From the NCBI GenBank assembly GCA_001001625.1, contig LCKU01000002.1, forward strand, positions 1 through 32,728: a stretch of DNA of 32,728 bases. The letters run 5' to 3'. The position numbers and the translations under genes are program-made. Shown here piece after piece: positions 7,054 through 12,620 of this stretch (positions are counted from its first letter, which is position 1; each line of letters opens with the position of its first letter). Source of the stretch: Parcubacteria group bacterium GW2011_GWA2_45_30 (GTDB taxonomy: Bacteria; Patescibacteriota; Minisyncoccia; Sungbacterales; HO2-52-23). The notes under the pieces were generated by a model. That model saw only the letters and a program-made list of their open reading frames with translations, ran no database searches and was not told where the DNA came from.

Positions 7054-7875
7054 TTAAATAAAAAGTATCCCCTGCGCGTCAGTTGGAATCGCATACGTTT
7101 CGTCGGCAAGTTCCGCGCGCGCAATGCGATTCAGGCGAAACATACGAACGCCGTTGCGCAAATGGCAAAACGCCTCAATCTCGCCATTGGGCTTTATGCG
7201 ATAAACGTCAATCAGCCGTGATTTGCGAAATCCCAAGCCATCACTGTCGGCTGAAGATATATATTCAATGGCCAAACGCCGCCGATTGGAAAACGCCTCC
7301 GCCACCACATCCGTAACCGGACGCTTAATTTCCTTGCCCCAAGATACCGGAATTGAACGGATTGAGCCGTCGCGATTGGATTCAAAAAGCACATGCCCGT
7401 GCTTTTTCCCGTATTCATAAAGATCGCGCGTCAGGCGCACATCATCCAGACAATATTTTTTTACATCCTCAACTCGGCCCTCGCGAAACCACTGAAGCGC
7501 TTCCAATCCGTGTCCGGATTTGGATGCGCCCAGCGTAACTTTAGTTAATGCCTGCAACCCCACGCGATGCCCCAAGAATTTAGTCGCGTCCTCAAAAAGA
7601 TCCGAGACCGCGACCTTAGCAAAGGCGCCTTCGCGCAAATATGGCTCCATAACCGGAATGTCAAAATGATTAATATTGAAACCGATTATATGATTGCTTA
7701 CGGCAACCATCTCATCAAGTTTGGCAAGTTCGTGCTCCTCAAACGCAAAAAAGGCGTCCTGCGCATACGAATAGACGCCAGCCACCGAAATACCGAGTTC
7801 GCGAATATTACGCTCCCCCCCGACTTCGTCAAAGGTTTTTTTGGTTTCTACATCAATAACCAGAACATCGCTCAT
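7054..7875 (-). CDS. DEDD-type 3'-5' exonuclease with C-terminal WYL-like domain
   Basis: 273 residues. Residues 1-165 form an RNase H-like exonuclease: V-I-D-V-E-T-K (Asp and Glu of the first motif), G-F-N-I-N-H-F-D-I-P-V near residue 71, and Y-C-L-D-D-V-R-L-T-R-D near 140. The last 90 residues, from R-R-R-L-A-I-E-Y-I-S through V-Y-R-I-K-P-N-G-E-I-E-A-F-C-H-L-R-N to R-M-F-R-L-N-R-I, follow the pattern of WYL domains, which in other proteins sense nucleic acid or nucleotides. The ATG at 7875 matches the start of the exonuclease fold and ignores an upstream extension. A TATACT box lies 9 bases before it. The fusion suggests a nuclease with a regulatory nucleic-acid-binding tail. Confidence 0.75.
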   Translation of the reverse strand: MSDVLVIDVETKKTFDEVGGERNIRELGISVAGVYSYAQDAFFAFEEHELAKLDEMVAVSNHIIGFNINHFDIPVMEPYLREGAFAKVAVSDLFEDATKFLGHRVGLQALTKVTLGASKSGHGLEALQWFREGRVEDVKKYCLDDVRLTRDLYEYGKKHGHVLFESNRDGSIRSIPVSWGKEIKRPVTDVVAEAFSNRRRLAIEYISSADSDGLGFRKSRLIDVYRIKPNGEIEAFCHLRNGVRMFRLNRIARAELADETYAIPTDAQGILFI

Positions 7876-7935
7876 ATAAAAATTAGTATATCTCGTCGGG
7901 CAATAAAAAACAACCCCGGCGCGGGATTGCAAAAA

Positions 7936-8286
7936 TTAAGGAACTAATTTGGTGAACCCTCCATCTTCCGCCATTACGCCAAATTCAGAGGCATGTAAAA
8001 CCCAATCGACTGCGTTATCGGCTTGAATATAAACAGACAGTCCAATATTTTTTCGCGCCCAATACCACAAGAATACGATTCCGTAATGCAACGACACATC
8101 CATGGCCGGCAATAATAATGGACTTTCTTTTGTCCCATCGCCGCTTACAAAATGATTTCCCTGTGATTGCCGTGCGAATGCACTATCGCCGGGTTCCGGA
8201 CGCAAAAAAAATTCTCCCTCACTTTTACTGAAAACATGGATGGGCGGAGCATTTTTCAAGACCTCGCTAAAAATCGGATCAGACAT
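7936..8286 (-). CDS. Hypothetical protein
   Basis: 116 residues with no recognised family. The middle (L-H-Y-G-I-V-F-L-W-Y-W-A-R-K) is aromatic and amphipathic but too short for a clear membrane domain. The C-terminal half reads I-Q-A-D-N-A-V-D-W-V-L-H-A-S-E-F-G-V-M and looks soluble. The ATG is preceded by a GAGGTAGA Shine-Dalgarno-like stretch 10-15 bases upstream and by a TATATT box further up, so unlike several neighbours it should have a short leader. It is transcribed toward the exonuclease gene with a 60-base gap. Confidence 0.65.
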   Translation of the reverse strand: MSDPIFSEVLKNAPPIHVFSKSEGEFFLRPEPGDSAFARQSQGNHFVSGDGTKESPLLLPAMDVSLHYGIVFLWYWARKNIGLSVYIQADNAVDWVLHASEFGVMAEDGGFTKLVP

Positions 8287-8340
8287 ATATTTCTACCTCA
8301 CAAGAACTATTCGAAATATAACAAATGGTTAAAAAAATGC

Positions 8341-8370
8341 AAGAAAAAAAGTAGAGTGTGGCTCCACTTT
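8341..8370 (-). terminator. Terminator of the 51-residue gene
   Basis: Stem AAAGTGGAG (minus strand of 8362-8370) pairs with CTCTACTTT (8348-8356), with one G-U pair and a 5-base loop. A T-run over 8344-8350 follows. It begins 4 bases after the TGA of the small gene at 8375-8530. Confidence 0.8.
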
Positions 8371-8374
8371 ACAG

Positions 8375-8530
8375 TCATTTAACTTCTCTTAATTCTTTGG
8401 GTATGGGATGCGTCCAGCCCTGTATGGTGCAGCGGTCATAATAAGCGGCCAAGTGCGCCAAGGAACCCCTGCCCTCATTCATATCTTTTTCGAGTTGTCG
8501 ACAAAACAAACTTAACGCACAGCCGCTCAT
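8375..8530 (-). CDS. Small protein, 51 residues (orphan)
   Basis: Starts M-S-G-C-A-L-S-L-F-C-R-Q-L-E-K and ends P-I-P-K-E-L-R-E-V-K. It has three Cys, an aromatic centre (H-L-A-A-Y-Y-D-R-C) and no membrane segment. Coding status rests on context. A consensus-like promoter (8611-8638) lies upstream, a GGGGG stretch sits just before the ATG, and a strong terminator starts 4 bases after the TGA, so a complete one-gene transcription unit surrounds it. Family and function are not recognised. The conserved-looking W-T-H-P-I-P tail would be a useful search seed. Confidence 0.65.
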   Translation of the reverse strand: MSGCALSLFCRQLEKDMNEGRGSLAHLAAYYDRCTIQGWTHPIPKELREVK

Positions 8531-8610
8531 GACAACCCCCAAAAAAAATTACTAACGCAATAAAAAATCGTGTCTGCACTTTTTTCTCCCATAATAAATG
8601 TCCTACAAAA

Positions 8611-8638
8611 ATCATAGCAAAACTAAATTGCCTGTCAA
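8611..8638 (-). promoter_or_regulatory. Sigma-70-type promoter of the 51-residue gene
   Basis: Minus strand: -35 TTGACA (8633-8638), 16-bp spacer, extended -10 TGCTATGAT (box 8611-8616). The predicted transcript has a leader of about 75 bases before the ATG at 8530. Confidence 0.75.
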
Positions 8639-8709
8639 CAAAAAATGCGCGTTAAGCGCTGCATTGTAAAAACCAGTTTAAGCGAGCTGAGATTTTTAAA
8701 TCGATGCGA

Positions 8710-8938
8710 GGTAATATACTCTTTCGCGAAATTGTGCAGGCGCACATGCAAATTCACGAAGCGAGGAGGAAGGGAAACCGGGGCTCCGCTCCCAAACTAC
8801 AAGATCCTTCGCTTGGCTCAGGATGACTTGCTTTTAAGATACGGAGCAAAAGACAGAGGCGGAGAACACGGTGGGTTTCTTCCGACGAGCGAGTAGAATT
8901 TGTCTGCGACGAAACTCTTGAGCGGAGAGTATATTACC
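8710..8938. repeat. 229-bp element with 13-bp perfect terminal inverted repeats
   Basis: GGTAATATACTCT (8710-8722) is perfectly complemented at 8926-8938. Imperfect pairing continues inward (GCAAATTC with GAATTTGT, GGGAAACC with GGGTTTC). The centre carries ATCCTTCGCTTGGCTCAGGAT at 8804-8824, a variant of the CCTTCGACTTCGCTCAGG element seen at 19761 and 24097. There is no ORF for a transposase. The right end contains the TAA stop of the DUF192-hydrolase gene. It looks like a MITE or a palindromic repeat element. Confidence 0.7.
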
Positions 8939-10346
8939 GAGCTGCTTTCACATATTTATCAAAAAACTGAAGCGAGCGCTCGGCGGCGATCTCCCATACG
9001 TCTCCGAATTCATGCCCCTCCCGGGGATACGAAAAAAATTCCGTTACTTTTCCCAGACGCTTTAACTCCTCAAACATTTTTTCGGAAAATGCCATCGGCA
9101 CATCTTTATCGTCCATGCCATGATGCAACTGTGCGGGCGCGGTCACGTCCTTAAAATAGGTAAACGGAGAAATTTTTCTATACGCATCCGCGCCAGCCGG
9201 GCCATACATCTGACGCAACCATAAAACCTCGTCTTTGGACAATTCATAAAAATTATCCTCCGCATCCGCGCTTATAGGCGCGAACAAAACATAGGCACGG
9301 ATCTCCGGCAACCGCACCATAACTCGCGCCGCAATGCCTCCGCCCATGGAATGCCCCCACATGCCAATGCGATTCATATCAATAAGATTAGAATTTAATT
9401 TCTGCAAAGCATCAATAAGATTTACTACATCCTCGGCATATCCTTCATAAAAATCATGATGCCGGGACGGATTGGGAGAGGATGAAGCAAACCCCCGATA
9501 ATCAGGGTGGATTGTAATATAGCCGTGACGCGCAAAAAAATCCTGCTCCCTTTTAGACCCCCTTCCGGAAAAATAAATCTCCGGCCCGATAAGTCCGTGA
9601 TTTAAAATAAGCACGGGAAACCCTTCGTTGGGCTGTACGCCGCGCGGAATATTCATAATGCCGGATATTTTAAAATCATCCGAACTATAAGTTATAGAAA
9701 ACTTTTGGTAGGCGTCGGTTTTTTCAAGCGCCTGCTCAATTTTGAAATCTCCGCCAGCGCGCTTTTTCTCGCGAATTGTTTCAATAAAATATTCTTGTCC
9801 AGGCAACGGAGGGGCATTGCCGATGACAGAAGAGTCGGATGATACTCCGCCTCCCGAAGTACCGGACTTAAAAAACAACTCGCCTTTCCCTAAAATTCTA
9901 GCCTGGCTCCCGATAATAATACGATTTTTTTCGGCAAATCCGGCCGGAATTTCAAGCACCATGTCCGCTTCGGCATCCGGCTTATATACTGGAAGCAAAA
10001 CATCCGCCAAACCGGCTGCGGGCACAGGAACATTGTCTTCCAAGTCAACAACCGTGCCGTTTTTAAGCCAAACAATATCAATAGGAAATTTCATTTCTTT
10101 CATCCAAATCGCCGGGTATCCGGGCGCTTCAAAAAGAAAAAGCATGCCGCTATATTCTACCAGCGAATCCCGGCCCGACAGACCCTGCGCCCTTGTTGCC
10201 GGATCCCGCGCCACTTCAGCAAGTATAGACGTTTCTCCAATTTCTACTCTGGTATATTCCTTTTCAAACTGATAACGGGGCAACATGAAAACCGCGCCGA
10301 GAATCAATGCGCCAATCGCCAATATTGTGATAAAGAGGAAACGCAT
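8934..10346 (-). CDS. DUF192 domain fused to an alpha/beta hydrolase, membrane-anchored
   Basis: 470 residues. Residues 1-25 are a signal anchor. Residues 30-155 match DUF192: A-R-D-P-A-T-R-A-Q-G-L-S-G-R, G-M-L-F-L-F-E, I-W-M-K-E-M-K-F-P-I-D-I and V-L-E-I-P-A-G. Residues 205-470 are an alpha/beta hydrolase of the prolyl-oligopeptidase/dienelactone type: I-L-N-H-G oxyanion strand, nucleophile in G-H-S-M-G-G, Asp in D-D-K-D-V-P, His in R-E-G-H-E-F. It probably acts outside the membrane on an ester or peptide. The fusion is unusual. The ATG at 10346 lies exactly 6 bases after a TATAAT box, so the mRNA is probably leaderless. The stop codon lies within the inverted repeat at 8926-8938. Confidence 0.85.
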   Translation of the reverse strand: MRFLFITILAIGALILGAVFMLPRYQFEKEYTRVEIGETSILAEVARDPATRAQGLSGRDSLVEYSGMLFLFEAPGYPAIWMKEMKFPIDIVWLKNGTVVDLEDNVPVPAAGLADVLLPVYKPDAEADMVLEIPAGFAEKNRIIIGSQARILGKGELFFKSGTSGGGVSSDSSVIGNAPPLPGQEYFIETIREKKRAGGDFKIEQALEKTDAYQKFSITYSSDDFKISGIMNIPRGVQPNEGFPVLILNHGLIGPEIYFSGRGSKREQDFFARHGYITIHPDYRGFASSSPNPSRHHDFYEGYAEDVVNLIDALQKLNSNLIDMNRIGMWGHSMGGGIAARVMVRLPEIRAYVLFAPISADAEDNFYELSKDEVLWLRQMYGPAGADAYRKISPFTYFKDVTAPAQLHHGMDDKDVPMAFSEKMFEELKRLGKVTEFFSYPREGHEFGDVWEIAAERSLQFFDKYVKAAR

Positions 10347-10352
10347 GTAAGA

Positions 10353-10358
10353 ATTATA
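10353..10358 (-). promoter_or_regulatory. -10 box TATAAT, leaderless DUF192-hydrolase gene
   Basis: Perfect TATAAT on the minus strand, 6 bases (TCTTAC) before the ATG at 10346. No matching -35 is apparent. Confidence 0.65.
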
Positions 10359-10373
10359 TCATAGCGCACCTAC

Positions 10374-10398
10374 AATAAAAATAGCCGTGGAATGCGGC
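10374..10398 (-). terminator. Terminator of the 140-residue gene
   Basis: On the minus strand GCCG (10395-10398) and CGGC (10384-10387) form a short stem followed by TATTTTTAT. It lies 10 bases after the stop at 10408. The stem is only 4-5 bp, so this is moderate evidence. Confidence 0.5.
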
Positions 10399-10407
10399 AT
10401 TTTTTGC

Positions 10408-10830
10408 TTATGCTTTGTCGCTTATTTCGGCTAATTTCACACGAATTTTTTCGGCTATTTCCTGCGTTTTACGCAAACCATTCTCAAATGACACACGAGA
10501 CACATTCTCTCCCAACACAAAATGTATGGTATTGTTATATGCCGGATGGCTTTTCACCGCGTCCTCGAAATCATCGTTATCGCAGGTGACAAAAAAGCAT
10601 ATATATCCTGAATATTGCTTTTGCCACAAATCGTCAACCGCCTCGAAGAGCTTCCGATCGTCTCTCTGTATTTCCTCGCTGAACAAATCACTTACATAGA
10701 TGTGTTTGGCATTAGGAAAAATGGGAATAACAGCATATTTTAGATGAGTTCTTGATACGCAACGATCATAAAATATCACTAGTGATTTATTATCTTCCAC
10801 GCTACGCGTCTCCAAAAAATAAAAGAACAA
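10408..10830 (-). CDS. Hypothetical protein, possible PIN-like (DUF5615-type) fold
   Basis: 140 residues. L-V-I-F-Y-D-R-C near residue 18, D-D-R-K-L-F-E-A-V near 57 and F-V-T-C-D-N-D-D-F near 80 follow the spacing of acidic residues in DUF5615-type PIN-like proteins (first Asp, then D-x-x-x-L, then T-x-D-x-D-F). This would suggest a nuclease, often a toxin. Similarity is weak and judged by eye. The ORF has no ATG; a TTG at 10830 preceded by AGGAGTAGGATAGGA is the best start. No partner antitoxin is visible beside it, although the basic 50-residue gene lies just upstream. Confidence 0.6.
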   Translation of the reverse strand: MFFYFLETRSVEDNKSLVIFYDRCVSRTHLKYAVIPIFPNAKHIYVSDLFSEEIQRDDRKLFEAVDDLWQKQYSGYICFFVTCDNDDFEDAVKSHPAYNNTIHFVLGENVSRVSFENGLRKTQEIAEKIRVKLAEISDKA

Positions 10831-10874
10831 TTCCTATCCTACTCCTATACGAGAAAAAGTAAAACCAACCGTGA

Positions 10875-11027
10875 TTATGCTTCCTTCTGACGGCGCTTCA
10901 TTATTTCACTGACAAGTTCCGAGATTTTTTTCTCCGCCCCTATAGAATCCAAAGAATCCCGCCGGATACGGGCTTTTTCGCGGCGCAAAAACTTGCGGAT
11001 TGAATTCGGCAAACCGAATTTAGCCAT
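10875..11027 (-). CDS. Small basic protein, 50 residues (orphan)
   Basis: Begins M-A-K-F-G-L-P-N-S-I-R-K-F-L-R-R-E-K and ends I-M-K-R-R-Q-K-E-A. It is strongly basic and probably two helices, with no Cys or membrane segment. A good promoter (TTGACT, 17 bp, TATCGT) lies immediately upstream, with the ATG 7 bases after the -10, so it is nearly leaderless. The -35 overlaps the TGA stop of the PHP gene. It could bind nucleic acid or the ribosome; this rests only on charge. The family is not recognised. Confidence 0.65.
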   Translation of the reverse strand: MAKFGLPNSIRKFLRREKARIRRDSLDSIGAEKKISELVSEIMKRRQKEA

Positions 11028-11034
11028 AGAAACC

Positions 11035-11063
11035 ACGATACGCACTCATACGCACAAAGTCAA
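11035..11063 (-). promoter_or_regulatory. Promoter of the 50-residue gene, overlapping the PHP stop codon
   Basis: Minus strand: -35 TTGACT (11058-11063), 17-bp spacer, -10 TATCGT (11035-11040). The TGA of the PHP gene (11060-11062) lies inside the -35 hexamer. Confidence 0.6.
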
Positions 11064-12007
11064 CATGTTGATGTATTTTTGGAGATCGCTTCATCTAATT
11101 TTAAGACGATATCATCCGTTGGAAATCCATAGGTCTCGTAATCGCCAAGGGTACGCGCGGAATGAAGACCGGATACCGGATCCGCCGGATGATCGCCTTT
11201 TTCATGGAAATCCGAACCGGCAGTACGCAATAAATTATATTTAACCGCCGTGCTCTGCAAAAATTCCATATCATCTTCAGTGTGAGACGGATTAAAAACT
11301 TCAACACCCGCAAGACCCCAGTTGATCAGTTCTTTCAAAAAGTTTTCCAGCGCATCATAATCGGTTTGCGATATTGACGCCGCACCCCGCGTCTCTTTTC
11401 CCCGGAAATGAATCGCCGGATGCGACCAGACCGCTATTCCTCCGGCTCCACGAATTAAAGCAATGGCGTCTTTCGCGGAAATGTGGGTCCTTTTTACGTA
11501 ATTCGGGTTATCATCGGTTAAATATTTTGCAAAAAAATCATGCATGGTTGACGCTGCCCCTAATTTCTCTTTATTTTCCGGACGATTCATTATGGCGCGA
11601 ACCAAATGCGGACGCGCCACCAAGCCGCCCGTGGCTTCTTTCAGAACATCTTCCCATTCCACGACAAATCCTTCGTTCTTTTTTAAATTTTCCAGCATGG
11701 CGCGCGCGCCTTCAATCCTACCCTGCCTGAATTTTTCAAGTTCCTCCAAAAGGCGCTCATTCTTATAATCAACGCCATAGCCCAAAATATGGGCATTGTG
11801 TTCTTCCACCGACATCTCAATTCCAGGAATTACGCGAACCTCCATTTCTCCTCCGGCCATAAGCGCCTCGCTAACGCCGCCTATGGTGTCATGATCCGTA
11901 ATAGCAATTACTTGAAGCCCCAATTCTTGGGCCATCTTAACAATCTCGCGAGGGCTGTGCTTGCCGTCGGAGGCGGTGGATTGAATTTGTAAGTCAAATG
12001 TATTCAT
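11060..12007 (-). CDS. PHP-domain phosphoesterase with altered first metal motif
   Basis: 315 residues. It shows the PHP architecture of the YciV/RNase AM group: T-A-S-D-G-K-H-S-P at the N terminus, A-I-T-D-H-D-T near residue 36, P-G-I-E-M-S near 61, W-S-H-P-A-I near 195, and a late G-S-D-F-H. Relatives hydrolyse 3',5'-bisphosphonucleotides or trim RNA 5' ends with a metal cluster. The usual D-L-H-x-H-S is D-L-Q-I-Q-S here, encoded CAA-ATT-CAA, so both first-motif His ligands are Gln. Other ligands are intact. It may bind fewer metals or have shifted activity. The gene lies downstream of archease, separated by an inverted repeat. Confidence 0.85.
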   Translation of the reverse strand: MNTFDLQIQSTASDGKHSPREIVKMAQELGLQVIAITDHDTIGGVSEALMAGGEMEVRVIPGIEMSVEEHNAHILGYGVDYKNERLLEELEKFRQGRIEGARAMLENLKKNEGFVVEWEDVLKEATGGLVARPHLVRAIMNRPENKEKLGAASTMHDFFAKYLTDDNPNYVKRTHISAKDAIALIRGAGGIAVWSHPAIHFRGKETRGAASISQTDYDALENFLKELINWGLAGVEVFNPSHTEDDMEFLQSTAVKYNLLRTAGSDFHEKGDHPADPVSGLHSARTLGDYETYGFPTDDIVLKLDEAISKNTSTC

Positions 12008-12010
12008 TAT

Positions 12011-12078
12011 CTTTACGAAATGCGAATATCCGCGAATTTACGAATTCGTACATTCGTACTGATTGGTATTTCGTAAAG
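12011..12078. repeat. 68-bp inverted repeat with TACGAAT words
   Basis: Perfect 11-bp arms CTTTACGAAAT (12011-12021) and ATTTCGTAAAG (12068-12078) enclose CGAATTTACGAATTCGTAC, itself containing the palindrome TACGAATTCGTA. It fills the whole archease-PHP gap and shares the ACGAATTT word with 4286. Confidence 0.8.
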
Positions 12079-12504
12079 TCAAACATCAAATACAAGTATT
12101 GTCTCATACATTCCCGTCGCAGGGTTCTTCTTTATATCCACTTCACTGTCGGAAATCGCTTTTATGTCATTCGCAAATTCTCCAGCTTTAAACCCCGACA
12201 AAGTGCCTTTTAAAAAATTGTCGCCAAAATCCTTAAACGATACCGCATGAAAAAGCGCGCCGTGGATATCGGATTGAGTAAGCGATTCGGATAAAAACTC
12301 AATGAGCAGTGAATTTAAATCAACTGCTTTAACCTCTATTTTCTGGCGAATTGGTTTTTCTTTCTTTTCCGCCTCCAAAATTTCCGGCTTCAAAAACGCA
12401 GCCACGCCGGAAAGCGCGTTCAAAAAAAGATCTTTAACGCTATTCCCCCATACCCGCATTCGGGTTCCGGTATCACCGCCGATTATCTCAAATCTCTGTT
12501 CCAT
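12079..12504 (-). CDS. Archease-family protein
   Basis: 141 residues. The fold pattern fits archease: F-E-I-I-G-G-D-T-G-T-R-M-R-V-W-G at the start, S-V-K-D-L-F-L-N-A-L-S-G-V-A-A-F, L-N-S-L-L-I-E-F-L-S-E-S-L in the middle, and the closing Y-E-T-I-L-V-F-D-V. Archease activates the RNA ligase RtcB. The usual H-T-A-D near the N terminus is replaced by G-D-T-G, so metal binding may differ, and no rtcB lies in the window. The ATG at 12504 was chosen over 12540 because a TATAAT box ends exactly 6 bases before it, implying a leaderless mRNA. Confidence 0.75.
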   Translation of the reverse strand: MEQRFEIIGGDTGTRMRVWGNSVKDLFLNALSGVAAFLKPEILEAEKKEKPIRQKIEVKAVDLNSLLIEFLSESLTQSDIHGALFHAVSFKDFGDNFLKGTLSGFKAGEFANDIKAISDSEVDIKKNPATGMYETILVFDV

Positions 12505-12510
12505 AAGCTC

Positions 12511-12516
12511 ATTATA
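12511..12516 (-). promoter_or_regulatory. -10 box TATAAT, leaderless archease gene
   Basis: Perfect TATAAT on the minus strand, 6 bases (GAGCTT) before the ATG at 12504. A weak TTTACT lies 16 bp further upstream. Confidence 0.65.
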
Positions 12517-12551
12517 CACCGCCGGATGAAGAGTAAACATATCTATCCTAT

Positions 12552-12580
12552 TTGACTAATCCGGGCGGCAGATATATTTT
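12552..12580 (+). promoter_or_regulatory. Probable promoter of the fused E1 gene
   Basis: TTGACT (12552-12557), 17-bp spacer, TATTTT (12575-12580). TATATT, two bases earlier, is an alternative -10. It would give a leader of about 35 bases including GAGGA before the ATG at 12621. Confidence 0.4.
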
Positions 12581-12620
12581 AAATCCAGAAAGGACCTTGA
12601 CAAAATACCCGAGGAATCTC

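Noticed and set aside
8710..8938. Insertion sequence
   Set aside because: Terminal inverted repeats are present but there is no transposase ORF, so only a MITE-like or palindromic element can be claimed.
9742..10272. 176-residue plus-strand ORF
   Set aside because: It is antisense to the DUF192-hydrolase gene, Ser/Pro-rich and without family features. The minus-strand frame has clear conserved motifs.
12541..12620. Upstream TTG start of the E1 gene at 12552
   Set aside because: It coincides with a probable -35 box. The ATG at 12621 has GAGGA at the right distance.
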